Shown in pieces: positions 52,045 to 60,720 of a stretch of DNA of 64,000 nucleotides. Both the position numbers and the translations under genes were made by a program. The notes under the pieces were generated by a model. The model saw only the letters and a list, made by a program, of their open reading frames with translations, did no database searches and was not told where the DNA came from. Location: NCBI RefSeq assembly GCF_026013615.1, contig NZ_JAPDPI010000030.1, positions 1 through 64,000 on the forward strand, given 5' to 3'. Source of the stretch: Plebeiibacterium marinum (GTDB lineage Bacteria; Bacteroidota; Bacteroidia; Bacteroidales; Marinilabiliaceae). Each line of letters starts with the position of its first letter. The stretch's first letter is position 1.

Positions 52045-52395
52045 TTATTTGCCCTTTCTTTTTTCTTCAAAATACTCATTCATTAGCTTTTTTGCTTTTT
52101 CAATTTCTTTCTTTGGTGTTTTCTGTGTTTTCTTTTGAAATCCATTTAATAAAATCACCAATTTTCCTTTATCAAAAAAACAAAAGACTCTCCAAATATC
52201 CGAAGCTAACTTTATTCGTGCTTCGTAGAGTCCATCAGTTCCCGCAATTGCTTTAAGGTACTGTATTGGTATCCTTTCATAGGTCTCAATTATTTCAATG
52301 ACTTTGAATATCTTGTCTTGAACTTTAACTGTTTGTCGTTTCAAGAAGTCCTCAAAATAGTCCTTATATGCAATTACTTCTCTTACTCTATTCAT
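52045..52395 (-). CDS. RelE/HigB-like toxin (phage-derived Gp49-like family)
   Basis: The 116-residue protein fits the HigB/Gp49-like branch of the RelE superfamily: DYFEDFLKRQTVKVQDKIFK, GTDGLYEARIKLASDIWRVF and FFDKGKLVILLNGFQKKTQK, with the C-terminal helix EIEKAKKLMNEYFEEK. These toxins cut mRNA on the ribosome. The toxin gene comes first and the antitoxin second, as in higBA operons, with one base between stop and start. The system can stabilise a mobile segment or serve as phage defence. Confidence 0.88.
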   Translation of the reverse strand: MNRVREVIAYKDYFEDFLKRQTVKVQDKIFKVIEIIETYERIPIQYLKAIAGTDGLYEARIKLASDIWRVFCFFDKGKLVILLNGFQKKTQKTPKKEIEKAKKLMNEYFEEKRKGK

Positions 52396-52508
52396 ACAGC
52401 AAAGGTAACTTTAAAGTTACACAAAACCAAACATTAACTGATAGTAGAAAATTTGTTTGAATTAATATTCTATTGTACGATATGCAAATGTATAGGGGCT
52501 AACGTTGA

Positions 52509-52617
52509 GTGTATGGTGTCGTAAGGGTTTGCGGGCTTCAAACCTATCAAGTTACCACCCAAAACTGAAGCGGTTGACACCGCTCGAAAACCTCTGAAAC
52601 CCTTATGCACTATACAC
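52509..52617. repeat. 109-bp imperfect inverted repeat with inner hairpin
   Basis: GTGTATGGTGTCGTAAGGGT (52509 on) pairs with ACCCTTATGCACTATACAC (ending at 52617) with few mismatches. Inside the loop, AGCGGT-TGAC-ACCGCT (52569-52584) forms a perfect second hairpin. The layout resembles a folded recombination site or a structured RNA. It lies between the toxin gene and the intron relic and has no reading frame of note. Confidence 0.6.
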
Positions 52618-52730
52618 ATTGTGTGTGCCCTGCATGAGCAGCAGTACACCCACACCCAAAGTTCTTGAAAAAGTTTAAAAATACAACTAATCTTCAAGAA
52701 ACAATGGGTTGTGGGTCACTTTTTATCCAG

Positions 52731-53376
52731 AGGGTGCCCTGTCTGACGTCAGGCAGGAAGTCCCGTCACGGGCGGAGGTAACGCTTCGAACCATTAGCAA
52801 GTGACGCTTTTTGCTACTGCAAAAACGTAGTGGTTACCGGTGACGGTAGCAGTGAAGCCTGCCTGTTGCACGAGCAGACAGGGCAACCGTCTTAGATACA
52901 GTATATGGTCCCGATAAAGAATAACTAGATTTTGCTTGACAAAATCCTAGTATTTCTAAATCGGGAGAAGAAACCAGAAAGAAAGAGGAAGAACCTGATT
53001 AGGCTAGGCGTCGATAATGGTATGGCTTACGCCTGGAGTAGAAGCCGAATTGAGGAACGAAATCACGAATGCAAAAAATAATCAACTTATTATGAGTAAT
53101 GGGTGGATGGGCAATAGCTCAGAGTCCTATATTGGGTACTACTATCACAGTAGAACGCCTACAGAAAAGAGGGTACATTCCACTTGCCGAAATTTACAAG
53201 CAAATGCATTCTTCATTAACAACTTCTGGTAATACTTTATTTCCCATGGTGTAGGGAACCGCCGTATACTGCCTGTCCCGATATTATCGGGAAGACCCGT
53301 ACGTAGTTTTTATGAATAAAAAGTCGTGGTGTGAATGGTCCGCCGTAAGGCTATTGGCCTATCGGCAGTCTACGAT
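52731..53376 (+). mobile_element. ORF-less group II intron relic
   Basis: The 3' part (53256-53376) repeats the domain V-VI sequence found at 51609-51731, ending in GGCAGTCTACGAT. The 5' part starts with GGTGCCCTGTCTGACGTCAG and is a GC-rich, hairpin-dense stretch, unlike its neighbours, consistent with intron domain I: CCTGTCTGAC/GTCAGGCAGG, CCCGTCACGGG, and CCCGAT/ATCGGG around an inner CTAG-TTTTG/CAAAA-CTAG stem. No reverse transcriptase gene is left; the only open frame is about 70 codons. The exact 5' boundary is a guess. Confidence 0.65.
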
Positions 53377-53387
53377 TGGCGGCTGGC
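53376..53387 (+). repeat. TTGGCGG boundary repeat 1
   Basis: TTGGCGGCTGGC directly follows the intron end and faces into the HEPN gene segment. It is one of four copies of TTGGCGGYWRGC that bracket the next two genes. Confidence 0.6.
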
Positions 53388-53401
53388 ATTTCTCATTTGG
53401 G

Positions 53402-54757
53402 TTAATATCTAATTTTCTCTTCTCCTTCTCCTGACCATAGTTTGCCAGAACAGCGATTATAGTATTTGCCCTTATATTTCAAGATAGATAAAATCGAATA
53501 TTCAATATAATGCAAGGACAATTGTTGAGCTTCATACTTTATGGTATTGTTAATACTAGTTAGTTTTTTCCTCTTTTCCTCTTGAGAGTGAATAATTGCA
53601 TTTCTAATTTGAACAAACGCTTCAATTCCATCAACTATTTCTCTATTATCGTTTACAAATGTCTGTAAAGCTTCAGGTACCGCTGTTTTGCAATTAACCT
53701 GAGATAGTAACAATCGTATTTTATTTGATGCAGATATATTCTCCCCGTCCTTGCCAATTAACAACTTCTTTTTTTCTATAACTAACCAGTTATATATTAA
53801 TTCCAAAGCCACTTGAGACATAATAATCGAGCCTTCTATGTATCCAGAATTATTATTGGATTCGACATACCAATGAACTGCTGAGATTAAAAAATCCTTA
53901 TCAATTGGGTCTTTCCAAAGTTGACTAAATACTTGCCAAAGTTCATTGAAGCCTCCAATTGAAAGTTTTGGACTCCATGAAACTATACTTTTATATTGGT
54001 CAACATTATAACTTGTAAAGTCCGTCCAGAGCACATCATTTTCATGAATTCCTTGCAGAAACAATGGAGCGCATCTTCTGCCGTTTAAAAATGTAAGAAA
54101 AACTGAGAAGCAATGAATTAATTCTTGTAATTCATCATGAGAAATGCTCCCATTCTTTTTTGTTAATTCACCTGCATATAAAATTGCGTAACCTCCTTTA
54201 TGAGCCAACTCTTCATTTAGTTTTTTAAATGTTAGAGATTTATCAATAATTATTAAATAATCTTCATTTTCAAATACTAAACGGCTTTTACTCAATTGAA
54301 CACTACCTTCTTTATTTTCTGATTTGACGGAACTACCGAGAAAATCTTTGAGGTTTGGAATTGCAAAATTTACTTTTGTAACAGAAATGGTTTTATCTCC
54401 TAAGACAGATTCAGAATGAAGCGAGCCTGAAATATTTGGATTCTGCCCAATAGAAATGTTTTGCAATAAAGCTTTACCAAAACTTAAACCACTTATAAGT
54501 AAGTCATAAGATTCATTGCTATCAAATGCATTGATTATACTGTCTGTGGAATTAATTATTACCCCTTCGAATTTAATATCCTGCTGAGGAAACCAGTCAA
54601 AATAAACTCTTCCTGTTAATGTTAAACTCCGTTCTTTTTGATTTAACGTAAAATCACCTTCATGAATAAGTATTGGTTCATTTGGGTGTTCCATTACATA
54701 ACTCGTCTTAATAATATCTGGAGTATTCTTAAATATTTCGGATATTTTCTCATTCAT
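53402..54757 (-). CDS. ApeA-like protein with C-terminal HEPN domain
   Basis: The start is set at the ATG at 54757, giving 451 residues; an ATG 33 codons earlier begins inside boundary-repeat DNA. The N-terminal half has an all-beta pattern (LTGRVYFDWFPQQDIKFEGV, DLLISGLSFGKALLQNIS) like the ApeA N-terminal domain. The C-terminal part is helical and ends with the HEPN RNase motif RX4H, seen as RNAIIH at residues 385-390 after FVQ. ApeA-type proteins with this motif protect cells against phage by abortive infection. Both the position in an accessory island beside a toxin-antitoxin pair and the flanking repeats fit a defence gene. The family link is by pattern only, and the protein is shorter than the well-known members. 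Confidence 0.62.
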   Translation of the reverse strand: MNEKISEIFKNTPDIIKTSYVMEHPNEPILIHEGDFTLNQKERSLTLTGRVYFDWFPQQDIKFEGVIINSTDSIINAFDSNESYDLLISGLSFGKALLQNISIGQNPNISGSLHSESVLGDKTISVTKVNFAIPNLKDFLGSSVKSENKEGSVQLSKSRLVFENEDYLIIIDKSLTFKKLNEELAHKGGYAILYAGELTKKNGSISHDELQELIHCFSVFLTFLNGRRCAPLFLQGIHENDVLWTDFTSYNVDQYKSIVSWSPKLSIGGFNELWQVFSQLWKDPIDKDFLISAVHWYVESNNNSGYIEGSIIMSQVALELIYNWLVIEKKKLLIGKDGENISASNKIRLLLSQVNCKTAVPEALQTFVNDNREIVDGIEAFVQIRNAIIHSQEEKRKKLTSINNTIKYEAQQLSLHYIEYSILSILKYKGKYYNRCSGKLWSGEGEEKIRY

Positions 54758-54787
54758 ATTATAATCAATTCTTACAGTATGTATTTT

Positions 54788-54799
54788 GCTTGCCGCCAA
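54788..54799 (-). repeat. TTGGCGG boundary repeat 2
   Basis: GCTTGCCGCCAA is TTGGCGGCAAGC on the minus strand. Further out it continues as CGCCATACGCTTCATCTAGT on that strand, which matches the flank of repeat 3 (CGCCATATGTTTATACTAGT). Confidence 0.6.
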
Positions 54800-54980
54800 C
54801 GGTTGACTAGATGAAGCGTATGGCGATTTAACCAACCAAACTTCCCAAAACTCCACTGAGCCAAATCTTTTATTTGATTTTATCTTGTTTTTTCTAAATC
54901 CAAATCAAAGATTTAGCGGTGTTTGATTGCCCTGCTTGACTTTCCAGAATTCACTAACGCCATATGTTTATACTAGTGTG
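54800..54980. other. spacer between two bracketed genes
   Basis: No gene is seen. It holds the outer halves of boundary repeats 2 and 3 and a hairpin CTAAATC-CAAATCAAA-GATTTAG (54893-54915). Confidence 0.5.
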
Positions 54981-54992
54981 TTGGCGGTTGGC
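54981..54992 (+). repeat. TTGGCGG boundary repeat 3
   Basis: TTGGCGGTTGGC faces into the lipoprotein gene segment. It is preceded by CGCCATATGTTTATACTAGT, a conserved extension shared with repeat 2. Confidence 0.6.
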
Positions 54993-55095
54993 TATTCAAC
55001 AGGATTTCTGGTTTCTATTTTGCAAAAAATAGGAATTTCTGCTTCGTATTCTAACTTTGAAAATCCTCAATTAGCACTTCTTTTTTCTGAATCTG

Positions 55096-56277
55096 TTATT
55101 GTGTAAACTCTTTCTTAACTGGTTTCTTATAAGTTATTATGTCTGCTGATGATTGAATATATGTATCAATATGTTTCAATTTTAGTTCATAAACTACTAA
55201 ATAATCATTATCAATCATATCGGGATGAAACAAACGTGTGGTAGTTCCTGTTGCCCAATCATCAATTACGTAATGGTTGTCAAGAATTGATACATAGTTA
55301 TCGTCAAGAATTCCAGAGCCACCTAAAACAGTTGAATAATTACTCAACCACTCTACTTTAAATACTTCATTTTCTTCTGATATGTAAATAATATTCAGGC
55401 TATCAATTAATAATAATACATCCTCTTCTATATCCTTATCAAATCCCCCACTATGAAAGTATCCCCCATTGTCATTTATTAATAAGTTATTTATTCTTAT
55501 TACATCTTTGGTATTCAAGTAATTGTTATACAAAATACGAAGCGTCTCTAATGAATAGTTTGTTAATTTCTCTTTTTTAAGCAATTGCTTCTTTATACCT
55601 TCTATATTTTGATATTTTTGGAGCGTGGAGTCTGTAGGTAAATAATAAAATGAATTTAGACAATTAGAAAGTTGAACATCCTGTGTCCAATTTGGCAAAG
55701 TTGTTTTAATATACATAGAATCCCTCAAGTTCTGAGATGAAAGCCCTCTTTTTGTTAAAATTGTATCCAATTTTCCTTTTTGGGCTATTATTTTATCATT
55801 AATACTTAGGCTGTAAAAGAGTTCAATCTCATTTTTATCTTGGATTTTTAATATATCCAAACAATTAACATCGTTTCCAGTTCCAGAAATCACTTCAAGA
55901 GTGTCTATTTTAGTTGGTATTAAACTTACTATTAATTCAGTTGGGTACTGATCAAAATAGTAATATTCTTTTTCATTCTGTACTATATAGGGAATCGAAA
56001 GATATCTATTTATAGATCTAAAATTGCTATACGGATAGTAAGTATGTAATATGTAATCATTTATTGGATATTTAATCGTATGTGTTTCGATATTAGAGGG
56101 CTTATTTATTAATGTGTCACTTTTAATATTCTTTAAAATGGAGTCATTTACATTATTAGAACTTGACTCTATTTCTTTTGTTATATTTTTTGAAACTTTT
56201 CCTGTCTTATGTGAATTTTGTTGACAAGATAGGAGCAACAAAAAACTAGCAATAAATAAGAAACTAATGTATTTCAT
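55096..56277 (-). CDS. hypothetical lipoprotein
   Basis: The 393-residue protein has a lipoprotein signal (FLFIASFLLLLSCQQ, lipid-modified Cys18), then a low-complexity Ser/Asn/Lys linker to about residue 65, and a folded part with no domain that can be recognised. Aromatic-rich strands such as DYILHTYYPYSNF and EYYYFDQYP, and two acidic stretches (DKDIEEDVLLLID, DDWATGTTTRLFHPD), are notable. It is likely attached to a membrane facing the periplasm or surface. The gene is very AT-rich and is framed by inverted TTGGCGG repeats, which suggests transfer as a unit. An immunity or defence role is possible but not shown. Confidence 0.7.
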   Translation of the reverse strand: MKYISFLFIASFLLLLSCQQNSHKTGKVSKNITKEIESSSNNVNDSILKNIKSDTLINKPSNIETHTIKYPINDYILHTYYPYSNFRSINRYLSIPYIVQNEKEYYYFDQYPTELIVSLIPTKIDTLEVISGTGNDVNCLDILKIQDKNEIELFYSLSINDKIIAQKGKLDTILTKRGLSSQNLRDSMYIKTTLPNWTQDVQLSNCLNSFYYLPTDSTLQKYQNIEGIKKQLLKKEKLTNYSLETLRILYNNYLNTKDVIRINNLLINDNGGYFHSGGFDKDIEEDVLLLIDSLNIIYISEENEVFKVEWLSNYSTVLGGSGILDDNYVSILDNHYVIDDWATGTTTRLFHPDMIDNDYLVVYELKLKHIDTYIQSSADIITYKKPVKKEFTQ

Positions 56278-56320
56278 TTTTTTATTTTAAAATATTGAAT
56301 ATTTGTATTAGGCGGCTTAA

Positions 56321-56332
56321 GCTTACCGCCAA
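56321..56332 (-). repeat. TTGGCGG boundary repeat 4
   Basis: GCTTACCGCCAA is TTGGCGGTAAGC on the minus strand. With GGCGGCTTAAG just before it (56311) it can fold as GGCGG...CCGCC. It closes the segment of the lipoprotein gene. Confidence 0.55.
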
Positions 56333-56918
56333 TATTTCGCTAAACCCATTAGCTTTATATATATTATATGCAAGGATAATTGCCTTTGTAACTAATTGAT
56401 TTAACGAACATATATATGTTTTGTATATATTTGGTTATTAAAATTTAAGTTAAAAAGGTATGCTTGTTTTTTAATACAATCAGTTCCATTAGTGCTCTTT
56501 ATTATTGGTGTTATTGAACATTGTAATAGTTACTGATATTAAATGTTTTTTAAGGCTAACAAAGGTAATAAATGATTTTAAATAGCATTGCTTTAAACTA
56601 TAAAGTATCCAGTGTTGCTAAATTCATTGCTTAACAAGCAATTTGAAATGGTTTATAACATGTATTGCAATCGCTTTGGTACATAAATCAATCGACAATG
56701 ATCAATCAGTAATGATCAATCATCGATGGTACAAAGAAGAACTTTGTGTTTCGCAATAGATAACTTTCGAATTAATCAGGCTACGTTTCTTATTTTTTTT
56801 ATTTTTGCACTTCAATTAAAAATTGTAAATATAACTAGGTAATTAGTCGGTTGATTTATAGGGGTATGCATTGAGTATACTTTGTTGGTTGGCTTTTATC
56901 TTTAATCATTATATAAAA
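56333..56918. promoter_or_regulatory. long leader region upstream of valS
   Basis: No gene is seen. A 12-base direct repeat AATGATCAATCA occurs at 56697-56708 and 56711-56722, 14 bases apart, and contains the palindrome TGATCA. A -7 box TATTTTTG lies at 56800-56807, about 110 bases before the valS start. There is no T-box-like tRNA-binding leader that I can recognise. Confidence 0.45.
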
Positions 56919-59546
56919 ATGGAATTAGCAAGTACGTATAATCCTGCCGAAACGGAGGACAAGTGGTATAAGTATTGGATGGACCAGAAATTTTTTCATT
57001 CTGAACCGGATGAAAGAGAGCCATATACAGTCGTCATTCCGCCACCGAATGTTACCGGAGTATTGCATATGGGTCATATGTTGAATAATACGATACAGGA
57101 TATTTTGATACGAAGAGCCCGCATGATGGGTAAAAATGCTTGCTGGGTTCCGGGAACCGACCACGCTTCAATTGCAACTGAAGCAAAAGTGGTAAACAAG
57201 TTAAAAACAGAAGGTATCGATAAGGCAGATTTGTCGAGGGATGAGTTTTTGAAACATGCCTGGGACTGGACGGAGAAGCACGGGGGTATAATTTTGGAAC
57301 AGCTGAAAAAACTTGGTGCCTCATGTGATTGGGACAGAACCTGTTTTACTTTGGATGAAACCCGTAGTGAGGCAGTTATTGATACTTTTATAAAACTATA
57401 TGAAAAAGGATTGATTTACCGCGGGATTCGCATGGTAAACTGGGATCCTGATGCATTAACAGCAGTTTCGGATGAAGAAGTAGTGTACAAAGAAGTTCAC
57501 TCCAAATTATATTATCTTTTATATAAAATTGAAGGTGAAGAAGGACATGTAACTATTGCAACAACACGTCCTGAAACTATTTTAGGTGATACAGCAGTTT
57601 GTATTAATCCAAACGATGAGCGCTTTAAGCATTTAAAAGGGAAAAGGGTATTGGTTCCGTTGATTAACCGTTCAATTCCGATTATAGAGGATGAATATGT
57701 TGATATGGAGTTTGGTACCGGATGTTTAAAAATTACTCCGGCTCATGATATCAATGACTACGAAATAGGAATGCGCCACAATTTAGAAAGTATCGATATT
57801 TTAAATGATGATGGTACTTTAAGCGAGGCTGCAGGTATGTTTGTGGGTAAGGATCGTTTTGTTGTTCGCGATGAAATAGTTCCTGAGTTACAAAAATCAG
57901 GGAGCCTTTTAAAATTAGAGGATTACGATAATAAGGTGGGTTGCTCAGAAAGAACAGGTGCTGTAATTGAGCCTAAGCTTTCGACTCAGTGGTTTTTGAA
58001 AATGACCGATATGGCAAAGGTTGCTTTGGATGCCGTTATGACTGACGAGGTACAATTTCACCCTCCAAAATTTAAAAATGTTTACCGCCACTGGATGGAA
58101 AACGTGAAAGACTGGTGTATTTCGCGTCAGTTGTACTGGGGGCACCGTATTCCTGTTTATTATTTTGGTAACGGGGATTTTGTTGTGGCAAAAAGCATTG
58201 AAGAAGCCTTAAAACTTGCCAGGGAAAAGTCGGGTAATCCGGAGTTGACAGCTAAAGATTTAAAACAGGAAGAAGATGTATTGGATACATGGGCATCTTC
58301 GTGGTTATGGCCGATATCTGTTTTTGATGGCTTTAATCCGGATAAAGACGAAATAGACTACTATTACCCAACAAGCGATTTGGTAACCGGGCATGATATT
58401 ATCTTTTTCTGGGTGGCACGTATGATTATGGCCGGATATGAGTTTAAAGGAGCTTTACCGTTTAAGAATGTTTACTTTACCGGAATGGTTCGCGATAAGC
58501 AAGGCCGTAAAATGAGTAAGCAGCTGGGCAATTCACCCGATCCGTTGGATTTGATTGCCAAATTTGGTGCAGACGGTGTTCGTGTGGGTATGTTGCTTTG
58601 TTCGCCTGCCGGTGGAGATTTGTTGTTTGATGAAAGTTTAACGGAACAAGGAAGAAACTTCTCAAATAAAATTTGGAATGCCTTCCGTTTGGTAAAAGGG
58701 TGGACTGTAGATGAGTCGATTGCGCAACCGGAAAGCGCTGCCAAAGGCATTGAATGGTTTGCTCAAAAGCTGAACCAGACTATTAATACTGTAGATGATC
58801 ATTTCAGCAAGTTCCGTATTTCGGATGCATTAATGTCGGTATATACACTGTTCAGGGATGATTTCTCATCATGGTATTTAGAAATTGTAAAGCCAGGTTA
58901 TCAGCAGCCAATAGATGGAGTTACCTATAAAGCTACAATAGCGAATTTTGATAAGATATTGAGACTGCTTCATCCGTTTATGCCATTTATTTCGGAAGAG
59001 ATATGGCAACTTTTAGAAGAAAGAAAAGAAGGGGATAGCATAATGGTTTCTGACATGCCAAAAGTAACAGAAGTGGACGAAAAGCTATTGGCTTCGTTTG
59101 AATTAACGCAGGAAGCTGTTGCAGGCGTTAGGAATATCCGTAAACAAAAGAATATTCCTAACAAAGATGTCATCTTGTTGAGTATATTGGATAATACAGG
59201 AAATTACGACAAGAATTTTGATGCCGTATTGGCAAAGCTGGCTAATGCCGATAAAGTTGAGTTTGTAACAGATAAAGTGGCAGGGGCGTTGTCGTTTATG
59301 GTAAAAGCTAATGAGTATTTTATCCCAATGGGTGATTTGGTTGATGTAGAGGCTGAAATTGCACGTTTGGAAGAAGATCTTAAATACCAGCAGGGTTTCC
59401 TTAATTCTGTAATGAAAAAGCTAAGCAATGAGCGCTTTGTGAATAATGCCCCTGAAAAGGTTGTGGCTATTGAAAAGCAAAAACAGGCTGATGCTGAAGC
59501 AAAAATTAAAGCTTTACAGGAAAGTATTGCTAATATGAAAGGGTAG
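56919..59546 (+). CDS. valS: valine-tRNA ligase
   Basis: Started at the ATG at 56919 ([20 protein letters not shown]) the enzyme is 875 residues, the usual size; 16 codons upstream are open but not conserved. The class I signature HIGH appears as HMGH in [13 protein letters not shown], and KMSKS as KMSKQ in [13 protein letters not shown]. The editing domain ([19 protein letters not shown]) and the C-terminal coiled-coil tRNA-binding arm ([20 protein letters not shown]) are both present. It charges tRNA-Val with valine using ATP in the cytoplasm. It is a single gene that ends before a strong terminator. Confidence 0.98.
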   Translation: MELASTYNPAETEDKWYKYWMDQKFFHSEPDEREPYTVVIPPPNVTGVLHMGHMLNNTIQDILIRRARMMGKNACWVPGTDHASIATEAKVVNKLKTEGIDKADLSRDEFLKHAWDWTEKHGGIILEQLKKLGASCDWDRTCFTLDETRSEAVIDTFIKLYEKGLIYRGIRMVNWDPDALTAVSDEEVVYKEVHSKLYYLLYKIEGEEGHVTIATTRPETILGDTAVCINPNDERFKHLKGKRVLVPLINRSIPIIEDEYVDMEFGTGCLKITPAHDINDYEIGMRHNLESIDILNDDGTLSEAAGMFVGKDRFVVRDEIVPELQKSGSLLKLEDYDNKVGCSERTGAVIEPKLSTQWFLKMTDMAKVALDAVMTDEVQFHPPKFKNVYRHWMENVKDWCISRQLYWGHRIPVYYFGNGDFVVAKSIEEALKLAREKSGNPELTAKDLKQEEDVLDTWASSWLWPISVFDGFNPDKDEIDYYYPTSDLVTGHDIIFFWVARMIMAGYEFKGALPFKNVYFTGMVRDKQGRKMSKQLGNSPDPLDLIAKFGADGVRVGMLLCSPAGGDLLFDESLTEQGRNFSNKIWNAFRLVKGWTVDESIAQPESAAKGIEWFAQKLNQTINTVDDHFSKFRISDALMSVYTLFRDDFSSWYLEIVKPGYQQPIDGVTYKATIANFDKILRLLHPFMPFISEEIWQLLEERKEGDSIMVSDMPKVTEVDEKLLASFELTQEAVAGVRNIRKQKNIPNKDVILLSILDNTGNYDKNFDAVLAKLANADKVEFVTDKVAGALSFMVKANEYFIPMGDLVDVEAEIARLEEDLKYQQGFLNSVMKKLSNERFVNNAPEKVVAIEKQKQADAEAKIKALQESIANMKG

Positions 59547-59569
59547 TTTAAAAACTACCTTCTGTATAA

Positions 59570-59708
59570 TCAATAGATCGTTAGATTTTAGATAATAGAC
59601 ATTAGACTGATTTACAATTCGCTTAAAATAAATAAGATAATAATTTTGCCATAAAATATTCAATATATTTATAATCAGCACATTATAAAAATTTAACGAG
59701 CTAATGTA
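59570..59708 (-). repeat. dispersed 139-bp intergenic repeat, copy 2
   Basis: This is the inverted, gap-free match to 12409-12547 (about 95 percent identical by eye). It lies in the valS 3' gap, right after the gene and before the terminator. Its ends form the same imperfect inverted repeat as copy 1. Confidence 0.9.
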
Positions 59709-59725
59709 TAATAATATAAATAGAG

Positions 59726-59748
59726 AAACGCCGCATAATGCGGCGTTT
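59726..59748 (+). terminator. intrinsic terminator of valS
   Basis: AAACGCCGC and GCGGCGTTT form a perfect nine-base stem around ATAAT, followed by a run of T to 59752. The symmetric flank makes it partly useful for the convergent minus-strand operon. Confidence 0.88.
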
Positions 59749-59757
59749 TTTTATTGA

Positions 59758-60714
59758 TTAAAATTCCTGATAAACCGGTATAATCTCCAGGCCTTTTGCG
59801 GTGAAGTCCTTTTTTACCTTACTAAATTGCCGGGTAAATCCTAATAAGTAGCCACCACCTCCGGAACCACATAGTTTAAGCAGATAATCATTGTTTGTTA
59901 TGCCTTTTTCCCAATACTTTATAAACTCCACGGGGATCATTTCTTTTAAATAGTTTAATTGAAATTTTGAGAGCAGTTTTAAGTTTTTATAAAAGGTATT
60001 TAAATCACCCGCCAGCAGAGATTGTATACAGTTGTTGGTTGTGGGGATCAATTCATTTTTAATTTTTGTGATATACTCGTGTTTAAGGCATTTTTTCATA
60101 AATAAGTCTACCAAAGGAGCAGTTTTGCCAACCATTTTTGTATTTACCATAAAAACGGCATCATCATGCCTGATATTTTTACGGGAGATGCCAATAGATG
60201 ATATATGGTTCTGGTTTTTAATGAACAAAGGGTGCTTTAAATAGCAGATTAAAGGGTCAATACCTGAGCTCTGTCCATGAAAATAGCTTTCGAGTATGGA
60301 AAAAGTTTCTTTTAGCACACTGGTTTCTTTGGGTGAAAGACCAGCCTTTGCCTCAATCTTATTATTGCCATATTTTTTGTAAAGGGCAGCAACAAGAGCA
60401 CCGCTACTACCCAGTCCATAGCCTTCCGGGATTGATGATTCAAAGTATAAGCCCTTTTTTATATCTTTTTTTAGCAAATTAATATCAATGAGTTCTGATG
60501 ATTTTCCATCTAGATACTCTGCATATAGTAAAAGTTGCCTGTTCGATCTTTTAGCATAATCCAGGTCTGTATATCCTGAAGTATTTATATAGTTTAAAGA
60601 ACCATTAAAGTGGGCATAGGGGATGGTTAATCCATTCGAATCAAACAGAATGGAGTATTCACCAAATAGTAAAATTTTTGAGTAGAAAACATTGTTTTTG
60701 TTTATAAATGACAT
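59758..60714 (-). CDS. mevalonate kinase (GHMP kinase family)
   Basis: The 318-residue protein has the GHMP features in order: KILLFGEYSILF near the N-terminus (residues 13-24), the ATP loop IPEGYGLGSSGALVAAL, the SSGIDPLICY segment and the C-terminal glycine loop KLCGSGGGGYLLGF. KILLFGEY and the position at the end of a mevalonate operon point to mevalonate kinase, which makes phosphomevalonate. It is the last gene, six bases after the decarboxylase gene. Specificity is inferred from the operon, since GHMP kinases are alike. Confidence 0.85.
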   Translation of the reverse strand: MSFINKNNVFYSKILLFGEYSILFDSNGLTIPYAHFNGSLNYINTSGYTDLDYAKRSNRQLLLYAEYLDGKSSELIDINLLKKDIKKGLYFESSIPEGYGLGSSGALVAALYKKYGNNKIEAKAGLSPKETSVLKETFSILESYFHGQSSGIDPLICYLKHPLFIKNQNHISSIGISRKNIRHDDAVFMVNTKMVGKTAPLVDLFMKKCLKHEYITKIKNELIPTTNNCIQSLLAGDLNTFYKNLKLLSKFQLNYLKEMIPVEFIKYWEKGITNNDYLLKLCGSGGGGYLLGFTRQFSKVKKDFTAKGLEIIPVYQEF

Positions 60715-60720
60715 GCTGTT

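Noticed and set aside
53017-53232. 71-residue plus-strand protein
   Set aside because: It overlaps the 5' structured part of the intron relic; no reverse transcriptase motif is seen and the frame begins within conserved intron-like RNA sequence.
53376-56332. Integron with attC sites
   Set aside because: The TTGGCGG repeats lack the GTTRRRY/RYYYAAC core sites of attC, and no integron integrase is present in the window.
56333-56918. T-box riboswitch upstream of valS
   Set aside because: No specifier loop, T-box sequence or terminator pair is seen, and T-boxes are not typical of this phylum.
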